A DNA stretch of 40,159 nucleotides from an uncultured Clostridia bacterium (GTDB taxonomy: Bacteria > Bacillota > Clostridia > Christensenellales > Borkfalkiaceae). Made by a program: the position numbers and the translations under genes. The stretch is taken from positions 1 through 40,159 of the forward strand of contig CATZIC010000008.1 of NCBI GenBank assembly GCA_958419945.1. Reading direction: 5' to 3'. Shown here piece by piece: positions 16,109 through 23,708 of the stretch (position 1 is the stretch's first letter; the number at the start of each line of letters is the position of its first letter). The notes beneath the pieces are model-generated. The model saw only the letters and a list, made by a program, of their open reading frames with translations, was not told the DNA's origin and made no database searches.

Positions 16109-17627
16109 ATGAAAACAGCAGTTGTCTACGCAAGGTATTCAAGCGAAAGGCAAACAGAACAGTCTATTGAGGACAACTTCGTGTTTGCAACGACTATGCA
16201 GAGAGAAACGATATTGTTGTAATAGACACTTACATAGACCGAGCGATACAGGTACTAACGACAACCGAACGGACTTTCAAAGAATGCTACATGACAGCAA
16301 TAAAAAGGCTTGGGATTACGTTTTGGTGTATAAGTTAGATAGATTTAGCCGTAACAAATATGAAATGGCTATGCACAAAAAGACATTAATAGATAATGGC
16401 ATCAAGTTAATATCTTGTATGGAGAATATTCCCGACACACCAGAAGGTATTATCTTGGAATCGCTCCTTGAAGGCATGGCGGAATATTATTCAGCGGAAC
16501 TATCTCAAAAGGTCAGGCGTGGTATGAATGAAACAAGGCAAAAAGGCAACTTTACCGGCGGATGCGTTCTTTTCGGATATAGAGTTGAAAACAAAAAAGT
16601 GATTATCCATGAAGATGAAGCCGAGATTGTGCGATGGATGTTTAATGAATGTGCAAGCGGTAAATTCGTAAAAACCATTTATCAAGAATTAAACGAAAAA
16701 GGTATTCTCTATCGTGGAAAACCTTTCGCACGGAATACGGTTTATCACCTGCTTGCCAATGAAAAGTATAATGGAATATTCAGGCACGGTGATGAAGTAT
16801 TTACAAATATGTATCCTCGCATTGTTCCCGAAGAAACATTTGAAGCCGTTAAAAGCAAAATTGAAAGCAACAAATACGGAAAACACAAGCCGGACATCGT
16901 GTACCTGTTGAAAAACAAAGTGCGTTGCGGATACTGCGGTAAACCGGTAAACTCCGATTCTGGAACATCCCATAACGGAAGCATTATGAGATATTATAAA
17001 TGTTCGGGAAGAAGAAACACTGCAAAAAAATGTACGCTAAAACCAATACGATAGGAGACACTTGAAAAAATTGTATTAGAAACAATACTTGAAGCGTTTT
17101 CTACGCCGGCAAATATTTCAATGTTTGCAGATATAGTAATGGAACTATTGAACAAAGAAAACAATGACAATTCTGTTTTGAAGTTACTAAAAGCCGATTA
17201 CGATAAAGTTGAAAAAGGCATATCTAATCTGCTTGACTGTATGGAACAAGGAATGGCAACCTAATCAACGAAGCAAAGGCTTGTGGAATTGGAAAATAAA
17301 AGAAACATTTTGAGTGAAAGTATACTAATAGAACAATCCAAAGAAAGAGGTAAACTAACCAAAGAAGATATTGTAAAGCATGTAGTAACAACGCTTCGAA
17401 AATCTCCCAGGCAACTCTTGGATTTGCTAATAAAAGAAATCCGAATGTATGACGACAAAATAGAAATAGATCTCCACTTTGTGGATAAGAAAAGTCCCGA
17501 CGATGACAATCGTTGGGGCTTTTGCTTTTACAAATGTAAAAAGTCTGGAAAGTATTATACTATGGAAAAGGATTATTTGGGCAATATTGAAAAGACGTTT
17601 GAACTTGAAATCTTGCTTTATGTGTAA
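16109..17627 (+). pseudogene. large serine recombinase, broken
   Basis: The ATG follows AGTAGGAGG. The frame begins as a resolvase catalytic domain (VVYARYSSERQTEQSIE, nucleophile S11), then loses frame twice. A missing base near 16171-16173 shifts it, and a second missing base near 16248 shifts it again. The main body then reads normally: YKLDRFSRNKYEMA, the recombinase domain and a zinc ribbon (CGYCGKPVNSDSG, KCSGRRNTAKKC). In-frame TAG at 17052-17054 and TAA at about 17262-17264 break it further, after which the C-terminal coiled coil and tail continue in the same frame to 17627. Four independent lesions make it a true pseudogene. Intact relatives integrate and excise mobile elements; this copy can no longer do so. 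Confidence 0.9.
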
Positions 17628-17669
17628 AAAAGTGCCCAACCAAGCCATTTTACAGGTTCAGTTGGGTAC
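17626..17669 (-). terminator. terminator of the tRNA-Ser transcript
   Basis: The arms GTGCCCAAC and GTTGGGTAC have a 20-base loop and are followed on the minus strand by TTTTTT. It starts 5 bases after the tRNA CCA end. It also marks the junction with the recombinase remnant. Confidence 0.7.
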
Positions 17670-17673
17670 CGAT

Positions 17674-17761
17674 TGGCGGAGAGGACAGGATTCGAACCTG
17701 CGGTACGTTTCCGTACACAACATTTCCAATGTTGCACCATCGACCTCTCAGACACCTCTCC
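17674..17761 (-). tRNA. tRNA-Ser (anticodon GGA), CCA encoded
   Basis: On the minus strand the acceptor GGAGAGG pairs with CCTCTCC, with discriminator G and encoded CCA. The anticodon arm is CAACA-TTGGAAA-TGTTG, giving anticodon GGA. A long variable arm (GTACG with CGTAC) and GGTTCGAATCC T-loop region fit a class II tRNA-Ser reading UCC and UCU. It has its own consensus promoter and terminator. It is the only tRNA in the window and stands exactly between mobile-element remains and core genes. Confidence 0.97.
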
Positions 17762-17800
17762 ACGGTCGAACAAAACAAGTTCTTGTTAAATTGCTAAATT

Positions 17801-17829
17801 ATTATATAAAAACAAACCGGAAATGTCAA
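17801..17829 (-). promoter_or_regulatory. consensus sigma-A promoter for tRNA-Ser
   Basis: On the minus strand a perfect TTGACA (17829-17824) and perfect TATAAT (17806-17801) are separated by 17 bases. This predicts a transcript start about 30 bases before the tRNA 5' end. Confidence 0.9.
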
Positions 17830-17928
17830 TTCTTTTTGCGGCATTTTCACAATTATTTTACAAATATGATTTTCTCGCCAAATATAGCCACAAAAATATT
17901 TCCGACACTTAACGTACGATGCCGACAA

Positions 17929-18447
17929 TTATTTGCGTTTCTGCATGTTAAACTTAGGACCGAGGTTATTAAACAGCAAAGTATTGAGTTCTTCAATCGT
18001 GCCCTCTTTTATATCGCATTTGGGAACGACGTGGCTTTGATGTTTTGAAATATACAAAAAGTAATGGGTCGGGGTCTCATAGATCCGATAAAAATAGTCG
18101 TAAGTGGTTTCCACGTAAGCTTTATACTTTTCGCCTTTTGCCTCTTCGATAAACACTTTATCTTCGGTAAACGTGAAAGTTTCCAAAGTTTCTTCGGACA
18201 AAATGTACATAGTTTTATTGCGGCTTTTCTGAATTACTTTTGTAATCAGCCACACTGCCGGAATGTACAAAACGCCGATAGCGATTATGACGATTCCACC
18301 AATAAGATCGTCCGAAAGTATGGTGCTGACTCCGCACCCCGTAAACAATAATGAAATAAGTATTAGCACCCAAATCAATTTTTTCATTGCGTGCTTGTTA
18401 AGATCTTTAGTTGCGTCGCTATTGAATTTTGTAACAAATTTTACCAT
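17929..18447 (-). CDS. YcxB-like membrane protein
   Basis: This 172-residue protein has two membrane segments (LIWVLILISLLFTGCG; GIVIIAIGVLYIPAVWLITKV) and then a soluble C-terminal domain of the YcxB-like kind (TFTEDKVFIEEAKGEKYKAYVETTYDYFYRIYETPTHYFLYISKHQSHVVPK). The family is widespread in Firmicutes and has no established role. The first ~20 residues are hydrophilic and an alternative start at M21 (MKKLIWVLI) would give a more usual N-terminus. A copy of the dispersed repeat lies directly upstream, between it and rsmA. Confidence 0.75.
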   Translation of the reverse strand: MVKFVTKFNSDATKDLNKHAMKKLIWVLILISLLFTGCGVSTILSDDLIGGIVIIAIGVLYIPAVWLITKVIQKSRNKTMYILSEETLETFTFTEDKVFIEEAKGEKYKAYVETTYDYFYRIYETPTHYFLYISKHQSHVVPKCDIKEGTIEELNTLLFNNLGPKFNMQKRK

Positions 18448-18475
18448 AAAAGTGCCTCTATAGGTCAGTTATTTC
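18448..18475 (+). repeat. dispersed repeat, copy 1
   Basis: Between rsmA and the ycxB-like gene, touching the latter's start. Reads AAAAGTGCCTCTATAGGTC then AGTTATTTC. Confidence 0.7.
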
Positions 18476-19305
18476 AATATTTCTTTTTTATAAAGCAGGT
18501 TGGAAAGATTGATAAATTCCTGCGTTGTAAGGGTTTCACCCCTGATATTTTTATCCAAGCCAAGGTCCGATAAAATCTTTTCGGCAAGGTCCCTCGAAAC
18601 GGATAAAGTGTTGATAAGATTGTTTACCAAAGTCTTTCTTCTAGACAAAAAAGCAATGCGCAAAGTCTCTTTAAACGCCTTTTCCGAAAGGACGTCGTAC
18701 TTACTTACTCTGTCGATTCTCACCACCGCGGAATCCACGTTCGGAACGGGATAAAAATTTTCGCGGGTTACGGTAAACGTGTATTTTGCATCGCCATAGT
18801 AGTCGATTGCCGCCGTTATGCTTCCGTAATCTTTCGTTCCGGCTTTAGCTGTAAACCGCAATGCAACTTCCTTTTGAACCATTATAACAAGCCTTTTACA
18901 CCGCGGAAATTCCTCTAAAATCCTCATGGTTACGGGCGAAGTAATGTAGTAAGGAAGGTTTGCCACCACTATGAATTCACCGCCTAAAATTTCGTTTACT
19001 TCTTCGGTTTTTTCACGCATGAAATCACGGAAAACCACTTCCGCGTTTTCCACACCGGACAAGGTTTCGGAAAGCACGGGTGCAAGATTTTTATCTATCT
19101 CGTACCCCACGACGCGCTTTGCCCTTTCCGACAAAACCCGTGTAAGCGTACCCGCCCCCACTCCTATTTCCAGAACGGTATCGGTCTTTTTAATCTCGGC
19201 AGCGTCCGCAATTTTACATAAAAGGCTTCTGTCTTCGATAAAATTTTGACCGAATCTTTTATTAAAATGAAAGTTGTTTTTTTGAATTGCAGTTTTAAGT
19301 TCCAT
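18469..19305 (-). CDS. rsmA: 16S rRNA dimethyladenosine transferase
   Basis: The 278-residue enzyme, also called KsgA, dimethylates two adjacent adenines in the 3'-terminal helix of 16S rRNA. Visible motifs: KRFGQNFIED (17-26), the SAM-binding loop VLEIGVGAGTLT, GYEID, and the catalytic NLPYYITSP, followed by the C-terminal helical domain. Length is standard. It follows metG and tatD on the same strand as in many Firmicutes, with a ~100-base gap after tatD. Confidence 0.96.
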   Translation of the reverse strand: MELKTAIQKNNFHFNKRFGQNFIEDRSLLCKIADAAEIKKTDTVLEIGVGAGTLTRVLSERAKRVVGYEIDKNLAPVLSETLSGVENAEVVFRDFMREKTEEVNEILGGEFIVVANLPYYITSPVTMRILEEFPRCKRLVIMVQKEVALRFTAKAGTKDYGSITAAIDYYGDAKYTFTVTRENFYPVPNVDSAVVRIDRVSKYDVLSEKAFKETLRIAFLSRRKTLVNNLINTLSVSRDLAEKILSDLGLDKNIRGETLTTQEFINLSNLLYKKEILK

Positions 19306-19397
19306 AGTAATAAACGTGCGATAATAAATTGGTTTTCATACTCTAAAACGAGCCACGATTGTGTTCGTTTTGTACACCCAAGTAAGCAAATTTACGT

Positions 19398-19424
19398 CAT
19401 TAATCGACCTATAGGCGAACTTTT
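19398..19424 (-). repeat. dispersed repeat, copy 2
   Basis: Reads AAAAAGTTCGCCTATAGGTC then GATTAATGA on the minus strand. The CTATAG centre supplies the TAG stop codon of tatD. Confidence 0.85.
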
Positions 19425-20185
19425 TTAAAAAATCTTGCGAAGTTTTTCTTCAACCTTTCCGAAGTTTCAGATACGTTTTCGCCGTAAATTTCCGAAAGCT
19501 TTTTATAAACCAAAGTTACGTTACAAGGCTCGTTCAAAGTGCCTCTTAAAGGTTCCGGCGCCATATAAGGCGAATCGGTTTCCGCCATTATTCTGTCTTT
19601 GGGGATAAAACGCACGATGTCGTCCTTTTTGCTGTTTTTAAAGGTTATCACGCCGCCGAAAGCAAAATACGCGCCAAGGTCGAGATAGCATTTCGCCTGC
19701 TCTTTACTCTCGCTGTAGCAGTGCATCAAAACGCCGTTTGACAGGTGATTTTTGTTAGCGGTAAGAATATCGAGCATATCCATTGAAGCGTCGCGCGAAT
19801 GGATAATAAGCGGAAGATTATAGCGATCGGCAATAAATATCTGACTTTCGAAAAGCCGTTTCTGCTTTTCCCTATCCACGCCGTCGTAGTGGTAGTCAAG
19901 CCCTACTTCCCCCAGCGCAACGCATTTATCGTGGCTTAAAAGTTCCTCTATAAAGCCGAAAGAATTTTCAAACGGTTTAAGGCTTTCTGAAGGGTGAATG
20001 CCCGCCGAAAAGTAAACACCGTTATATTTTTCGGCGTTACTTTTTGCTTTTTTAGAAGTTTCAGCGTCCCAACCGACGTCGATAAGGGTGTTTACTCCTA
20101 AGTCTTTCGCATTTTTCACAACCTCTGCCGCATCGCCGTAGCGGCCGTCGGTAAGATGGCAGTGCGAGTCAATAAAATAACACAT
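19409..20185 (-). CDS. tatD: TatD-family metal-dependent DNase/hydrolase
   Basis: In this 258-residue TIM-barrel hydrolase the metal ligands are visible: DSHCHLTD at the N-terminus, GEVGLDYHYD, a histidine in IIHSRDA, MHCYSES, and AETDSPYMAPEP. Family members are Mg-dependent 3'-5' exonucleases or related hydrolases. It starts 18 bases after metG, probably co-transcribed. The last two codons and TAG stop lie inside a copy of the dispersed repeat (19398-19424). Confidence 0.93.
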   Translation of the reverse strand: MCYFIDSHCHLTDGRYGDAAEVVKNAKDLGVNTLIDVGWDAETSKKAKSNAEKYNGVYFSAGIHPSESLKPFENSFGFIEELLSHDKCVALGEVGLDYHYDGVDREKQKRLFESQIFIADRYNLPLIIHSRDASMDMLDILTANKNHLSNGVLMHCYSESKEQAKCYLDLGAYFAFGGVITFKNSKKDDIVRFIPKDRIMAETDSPYMAPEPLRGTLNEPCNVTLVYKKLSEIYGENVSETSERLKKNFARFFKKVRL

Positions 20186-20203
20186 AATCTTGCACGCCTA
20201 AAA

Positions 20204-22201
20204 TCAGCGAATCCTGCTGCCCTCTTTAAGTGCGGGATCGGGCTCGATAAGCCTTACAGTGTCGCCGCATTCGCCGCACAAAATCATGCCTTGGCTTTCA
20301 ACGCCGCGCAGTTTTGCCGCTTTAAGGTTAGCAACCAAAACCACTTTTTTGCCGACAAGTTCTTCGGGCGTGTAATATTTGGCAATGCCGCTTACCACCT
20401 GACGGGTTTCGTCGCCTAAGGATAATTGAATCTTCAAAAGTTTGTCGGATTTTTCCACCTTTTCGCAGGCTGTAACCAACGCAACACGAAGTTCCGTTTT
20501 GAAGAAATCGTCTATTGAAATTTCTTCAGGATGCTCTATAACCGGCTTATTGGCGGACTTTTGTGCGTTTTTATCGTTTTCTTGCGGCAAAGATTTCTGC
20601 GCGTCTTTATGACGTTTTAGCATCATTTCGTCGATGTCTTTAAGTTCCTTTTTAACGTCAATTCGGGGGAAAATGGGCTGCGCTTTTTCAATCTTCGTGC
20701 CTACTTTCAAACCGCCGAAGCCGCTAATACTGTCAAAACCTTGCTCGCCACTTACGCCTAAATAGGAAAGAATTTTTTCTGCCGACGACGGAATAAACGG
20801 AAGTAAAAGTGTTGCGGAAATTCTGATGGTTTCCGCCAAATTATAAAGTACCGTGCCGAGCCTATCCTTTTTATCGGGGTCTTTAGCCAAAACCCAAGGG
20901 GTGGTTTCGTCAATATATTTGTTCGCGCGGCCTACGACCTTGAAAATATCCGTGAGCGCTTTGGGCACGTTTATCTCCTCGATATCCCGTGTAACGGCAT
21001 CCAAAAGCCCTTCCGCAAGGGAAATAAGTTCGTCGTCAATAGGTTCCTTTTCGCAAGGCTCGGGAAGAACGCCGTCAAAGTTTTGGCAAATCATGGCCGT
21101 CGTCCTTGACACAAGGTTACCAAGGTCGTTACTTAAATCGCTGTTAATGCGGTTTAAAAATGCCTCGTTAGAGTAAGCGCCGTCGCTCCCGAACGGAATC
21201 TCCCTTAAAAGATAATACCTTAACGCGTCTTTTCCGTAGCGTGCGACGATTTCCTTCGGGTCGGTAAGTTCGGTGGAAATTTTGTCCTGTTTGCTTTTCG
21301 ACAGCTTGTCTCCGCCGATCAAAAGCCACCCGTGCCCGTAAACGCGCTTGGGAAGCGGAAGATCAAGCGCCATTAAAATTGCCGGCCAAATAATTGCGTG
21401 GAACCTTATAATTTCCTTGCCGGTCATATGCAGATCGCAGGGCCAGAAGGTATCGAAAAGTTCCTCGTTGCCGTTTTTATAGCCGAGTGCGGAAATGTAG
21501 TTCGACAAAGCGTCAATCCACACGTAAACGGTGTGGTCGGGGTCGAATTCCACTGGGATACCCCACTTAACCGAGGTCCTTGAAACGCACAAATCCTGAA
21601 GTCCGGGCTTTATGAAGTTGTTAATCATCTCGTTCATACGGGACTTGGGCTGCAAAAATTCAGGGTTTTCCTTGTAAAGGTCAAGTATTCTGTCCGCGTA
21701 CTTGGAAAGTCTTAAAAAATAGCTTTCCTCCTTTTCCATATGGACTTCCCTGCCGCAGTCGGGGCATTTACCGTCTTTTAGCTGAATTTCCGTAAAGAAA
21801 CTTTCGCATTCGGTGCAGTACCAGCCCTCGTAACGCGACTTGTAAATGTCGCCGTTTTCGTACAAACGCTTGAAAACGTACTGAACGGTCTTTATGTGGT
21901 CGGGGTCGGTCGTGCGGATAAAGCGGTCGTAAGAAATATCCAGCATCTTCCAGATTTCCTTAAGATCGTCAACAATTTCGTCCACGAACTGTTTGGGCGT
22001 AACCCCTTTTTTATTGGCCTTTGCTTGAATTTTTTGGCCGTGTTCGTCCGTTCCCGTCAAGAAAAAAACCTTGCGACCTTTTTGGCGGTAAAACCTTGCG
22101 ATTGCGTCGCAAACCACGGTGGTGTAGCAGGTGCCGATATGCCAATTACCGCTCGGATAATAAATGGGCGTCGTAATGTAAAACGTATTCTTATCTTTCA
22201 T
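20204..22201 (-). CDS. metG: methionyl-tRNA synthetase
   Basis: The 665-residue enzyme charges tRNA-Met. Class I signatures: YYPSGNWHIGTCYTT (HIGH-like) and DKLSKSKQDK (KMSKS-like). A zinc knuckle is present (CTECESFF and CPDCGR). The anticodon-binding helical domain follows, and residues about 560-665 form an EMAP/Trbp111-type tRNA-binding domain (IDDFFKTELRVALVTACEKVEKSDKLL...VVSGIAKYYTPEELVGKKVVLVANL). GAGAGG precedes the ATG. No T-box leader fits in the 195-base gap shared with spmA. Confidence 0.97.
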   Translation of the reverse strand: MKDKNTFYITTPIYYPSGNWHIGTCYTTVVCDAIARFYRQKGRKVFFLTGTDEHGQKIQAKANKKGVTPKQFVDEIVDDLKEIWKMLDISYDRFIRTTDPDHIKTVQYVFKRLYENGDIYKSRYEGWYCTECESFFTEIQLKDGKCPDCGREVHMEKEESYFLRLSKYADRILDLYKENPEFLQPKSRMNEMINNFIKPGLQDLCVSRTSVKWGIPVEFDPDHTVYVWIDALSNYISALGYKNGNEELFDTFWPCDLHMTGKEIIRFHAIIWPAILMALDLPLPKRVYGHGWLLIGGDKLSKSKQDKISTELTDPKEIVARYGKDALRYYLLREIPFGSDGAYSNEAFLNRINSDLSNDLGNLVSRTTAMICQNFDGVLPEPCEKEPIDDELISLAEGLLDAVTRDIEEINVPKALTDIFKVVGRANKYIDETTPWVLAKDPDKKDRLGTVLYNLAETIRISATLLLPFIPSSAEKILSYLGVSGEQGFDSISGFGGLKVGTKIEKAQPIFPRIDVKKELKDIDEMMLKRHKDAQKSLPQENDKNAQKSANKPVIEHPEEISIDDFFKTELRVALVTACEKVEKSDKLLKIQLSLGDETRQVVSGIAKYYTPEELVGKKVVLVANLKAAKLRGVESQGMILCGECGDTVRLIEPDPALKEGSRIR

Positions 22202-22396
22202 GATATACCTCTCGTGAACTCGGAAAAGATCCTATATTAATCGGCGAAGCTTTGACAAAACTTGCCGCAAACATTTTCTAAATCTGCCCGAAAACACGGT
22301 TTTTACCTGTTTTTAATAAATATATCATAAATTAACTAAAAAGTAAAACATAATAAGATATCGGTTTTCATAATTTATTGCGGGAAGTATTTTTTT

Positions 22397-22942
22397 ATGA
22401 ACGCAATTTTTACCGTAATAACCGTAGTTTCTTTGCTGATACTAACGATAATAAATCCCACTTCCGTCGTGTCCGTTATGAGCGGCGGCGTGGAAAAAGC
22501 AATAACTTTAGCAGCAAAACTTTTATGCGTCTATACCCTTTGGTACGGAGTGTTTGAACTTATAGAAAGTGGCGGTATAGGTCGATTAATAGCCAAAATT
22601 CTTAAAAAACCGGTAGGTTGGATTTTCGGTAAGACCGACGAAAAATCAAGCGGATATATCTGTATGAATTTATCCGCAAATCTTTTAGGTTTAGGCGGAG
22701 TGGCAACCCCCATGGGGATTGAGGCGGAAAGATCCCTTGAAAAAGCAAACAACCGTTACGGACAAAATATGCTTTTCGTGCTTGCATCCTCGTCCGTTCA
22801 ACTACTTCCCATATCCGTAATAGGCTTAAAAGCCTCTTTCGGCTCTGTATCCCCGCAGGATATAATCCTTCCCACCCTTTTATCGACGGCGGTTTCCACG
22901 ATTTCAGGAATACTTCTCGTCAAAATATTCTGTAAAAGATGA
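22397..22942 (+). CDS. spmA: spore maturation protein A
   Basis: This 181-residue membrane protein of the nucleoside-recognition/Gate family carries characteristic segments: LLCVYTLWYGVFELIESGG, ANLLGLGGVATPMGIEA, MLFVLASSSVQLLPISVIGLKASFGS. In Bacillus SpmA and SpmB act in spore core dehydration. It overlaps spmB by 4 bases (ATGA). A dispersed-repeat copy (22564-22592) falls within the codons for ESGGIGRLIA without disturbing the family alignment. The pair points to a sporulating lineage. Confidence 0.93.
   Translation: MNAIFTVITVVSLLILTIINPTSVVSVMSGGVEKAITLAAKLLCVYTLWYGVFELIESGGIGRLIAKILKKPVGWIFGKTDEKSSGYICMNLSANLLGLGGVATPMGIEAERSLEKANNRYGQNMLFVLASSSVQLLPISVIGLKASFGSVSPQDIILPTLLSTAVSTISGILLVKIFCKR
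22564..22592 (+). repeat. dispersed repeat, copy 3 (inside spmA)
   Basis: Reads AGAAAGTGGCGGTATAGGTC then GATTAATAG; 24 of 29 positions equal the copy at 26538. Confidence 0.8.
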
Positions 22943-23445
22943 GCGCTTATATAATCCCCTGCCTCGTTATTATCGTAATACTTTCCGTAGCCCTTCAAAA
23001 AGGAAAGGTTTACGATACTTTCGTAAAAGGCGCAAAGAAAGCTTTCCCCCTTGTTTTGTCAATTTTCCCATACCTTGCGGTAATTTTTATTATGACCGAA
23101 CTTTTTGAAAAAAGCGGGCTAAGTAGTGCGATAATCGACCTATCGGCGGGCTTTTTTCAATTTTTCGGTATTGACAAAGCCCTCGTTCCGCTCATTTTAT
23201 TAAAGCCTTTTTCCGGAAGCGGAAGCCTTGGAATCCTTTCAGAAATTATGACAAAATACGGCGTGGACAGTTACATAGCAAGGTGTGCAGCGGCAATTTA
23301 CGGCTCAAGCGAAACGGTGTTTTACGTGGGGGCGGTGTACTACTCGAAATGTGAATCCAAGCCCCCGATTTTACCCTTTGCCATATCCTTAGTATCAAAC
23401 TTTTTAGCATCCGTTTTCGCCTGTTTTATATGTAGAATTTTATAA
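22939..23445 (+). CDS. spmB: spore maturation protein B
   Basis: SpmB partner, 168 residues, with hydrophobic helices and family motifs: YDTFVKGAKKAFPLVLSIFPYLAVIF, LILLKPFSGSGSLGIL, and AAAIYGSSETVFYVGAVYY. ATGA overlap with spmA indicates coupled translation. It carries a reverse-oriented copy of the dispersed repeat at 23129-23157 in the codons for SAIIDLSAGF. A terminator follows 22 bases after the stop. Confidence 0.93.
   Translation: MSAYIIPCLVIIVILSVALQKGKVYDTFVKGAKKAFPLVLSIFPYLAVIFIMTELFEKSGLSSAIIDLSAGFFQFFGIDKALVPLILLKPFSGSGSLGILSEIMTKYGVDSYIARCAAAIYGSSETVFYVGAVYYSKCESKPPILPFAISLVSNFLASVFACFICRIL
23129..23157 (-). repeat. dispersed repeat, copy 4 (inside spmB)
   Basis: Minus strand reads AAAAAGCCCGCCGATAGGTC then GATTATCGC; 22 of 29 positions equal the copy at 26538. 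Confidence 0.75.
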
Positions 23446-23467
23446 TTTAACCCAAAATTCACACTGT

Positions 23468-23495
23468 AAAAACGCACCCTTTCGAGTGCGTTTTT
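23468..23495 (+). terminator. terminator of the spmAB operon
   Basis: The stem AAAAACGCAC with GTGCGTTTTT has an 8-base loop and ends in five T. It is directly followed by a dispersed-repeat copy. Confidence 0.88.
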
Positions 23496-23498
23496 CTT

Positions 23499-23527
23499 AA
23501 AAAGTCGGTCTATAAGCCCGTTATCAC
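23499..23527 (+). repeat. dispersed repeat, copy 5
   Basis: Directly after the spmAB terminator. Reads AAAAGTCGGTCTATAAGCC then CGTTATCAC. Confidence 0.85.
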
Positions 23528-23580
23528 TATTTTTTGTCGGCTCCTTTGTACAATATTTCTACCGTCATTGCGAGCGAAGC

Positions 23581-23636
23581 GTGGCAATCCAGGAAATTTT
23601 AATAATTATCTTGTATCCTTATTTGGCTCCTTTGTG
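23581..23636 (+). repeat. left inverted repeat around the BspA-like gene
   Basis: This stretch begins GTGGCAATCCAGGAA, continues with TTTTAATAATTAT and ends GGCTCCTTTGTG. It matches the reverse complement of 25926-25976 almost throughout, apart from a 5-base indel and a few substitutions. It directly follows a REP-like CGTCATTGCGAGCGAAGC (from 23563) and precedes a GGGAGCTGTCGGCAAAGCCG motif. Confidence 0.8.
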
Positions 23637-23673
23637 TAAAGGGAGCTGTCGGCAAAGCCGACTGAGGGATTGC

Positions 23674-23702
23674 AAAAAGTTCGGCTATTAGCCCGTTATC
23701 AA
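23674..23702 (+). repeat. dispersed repeat, copy 6
   Basis: Next to the 3' end of the BspA-like gene. Reads AAAAAGTTCGGCTATTAGCC then CGTTATCAA. Confidence 0.85.
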
Positions 23703-23708
23703 CAAAGC

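Noticed and set aside
20240..20270. GGGCTCGATAAGCC in metG as a repeat copy
   Set aside because: It needs a 2-base insertion in the core and is explained by conserved codons.
22202..22396. T-box or other riboswitch before metG
   Set aside because: The gap is too short for a T-box and no T-box core sequence or specifier stem was seen.
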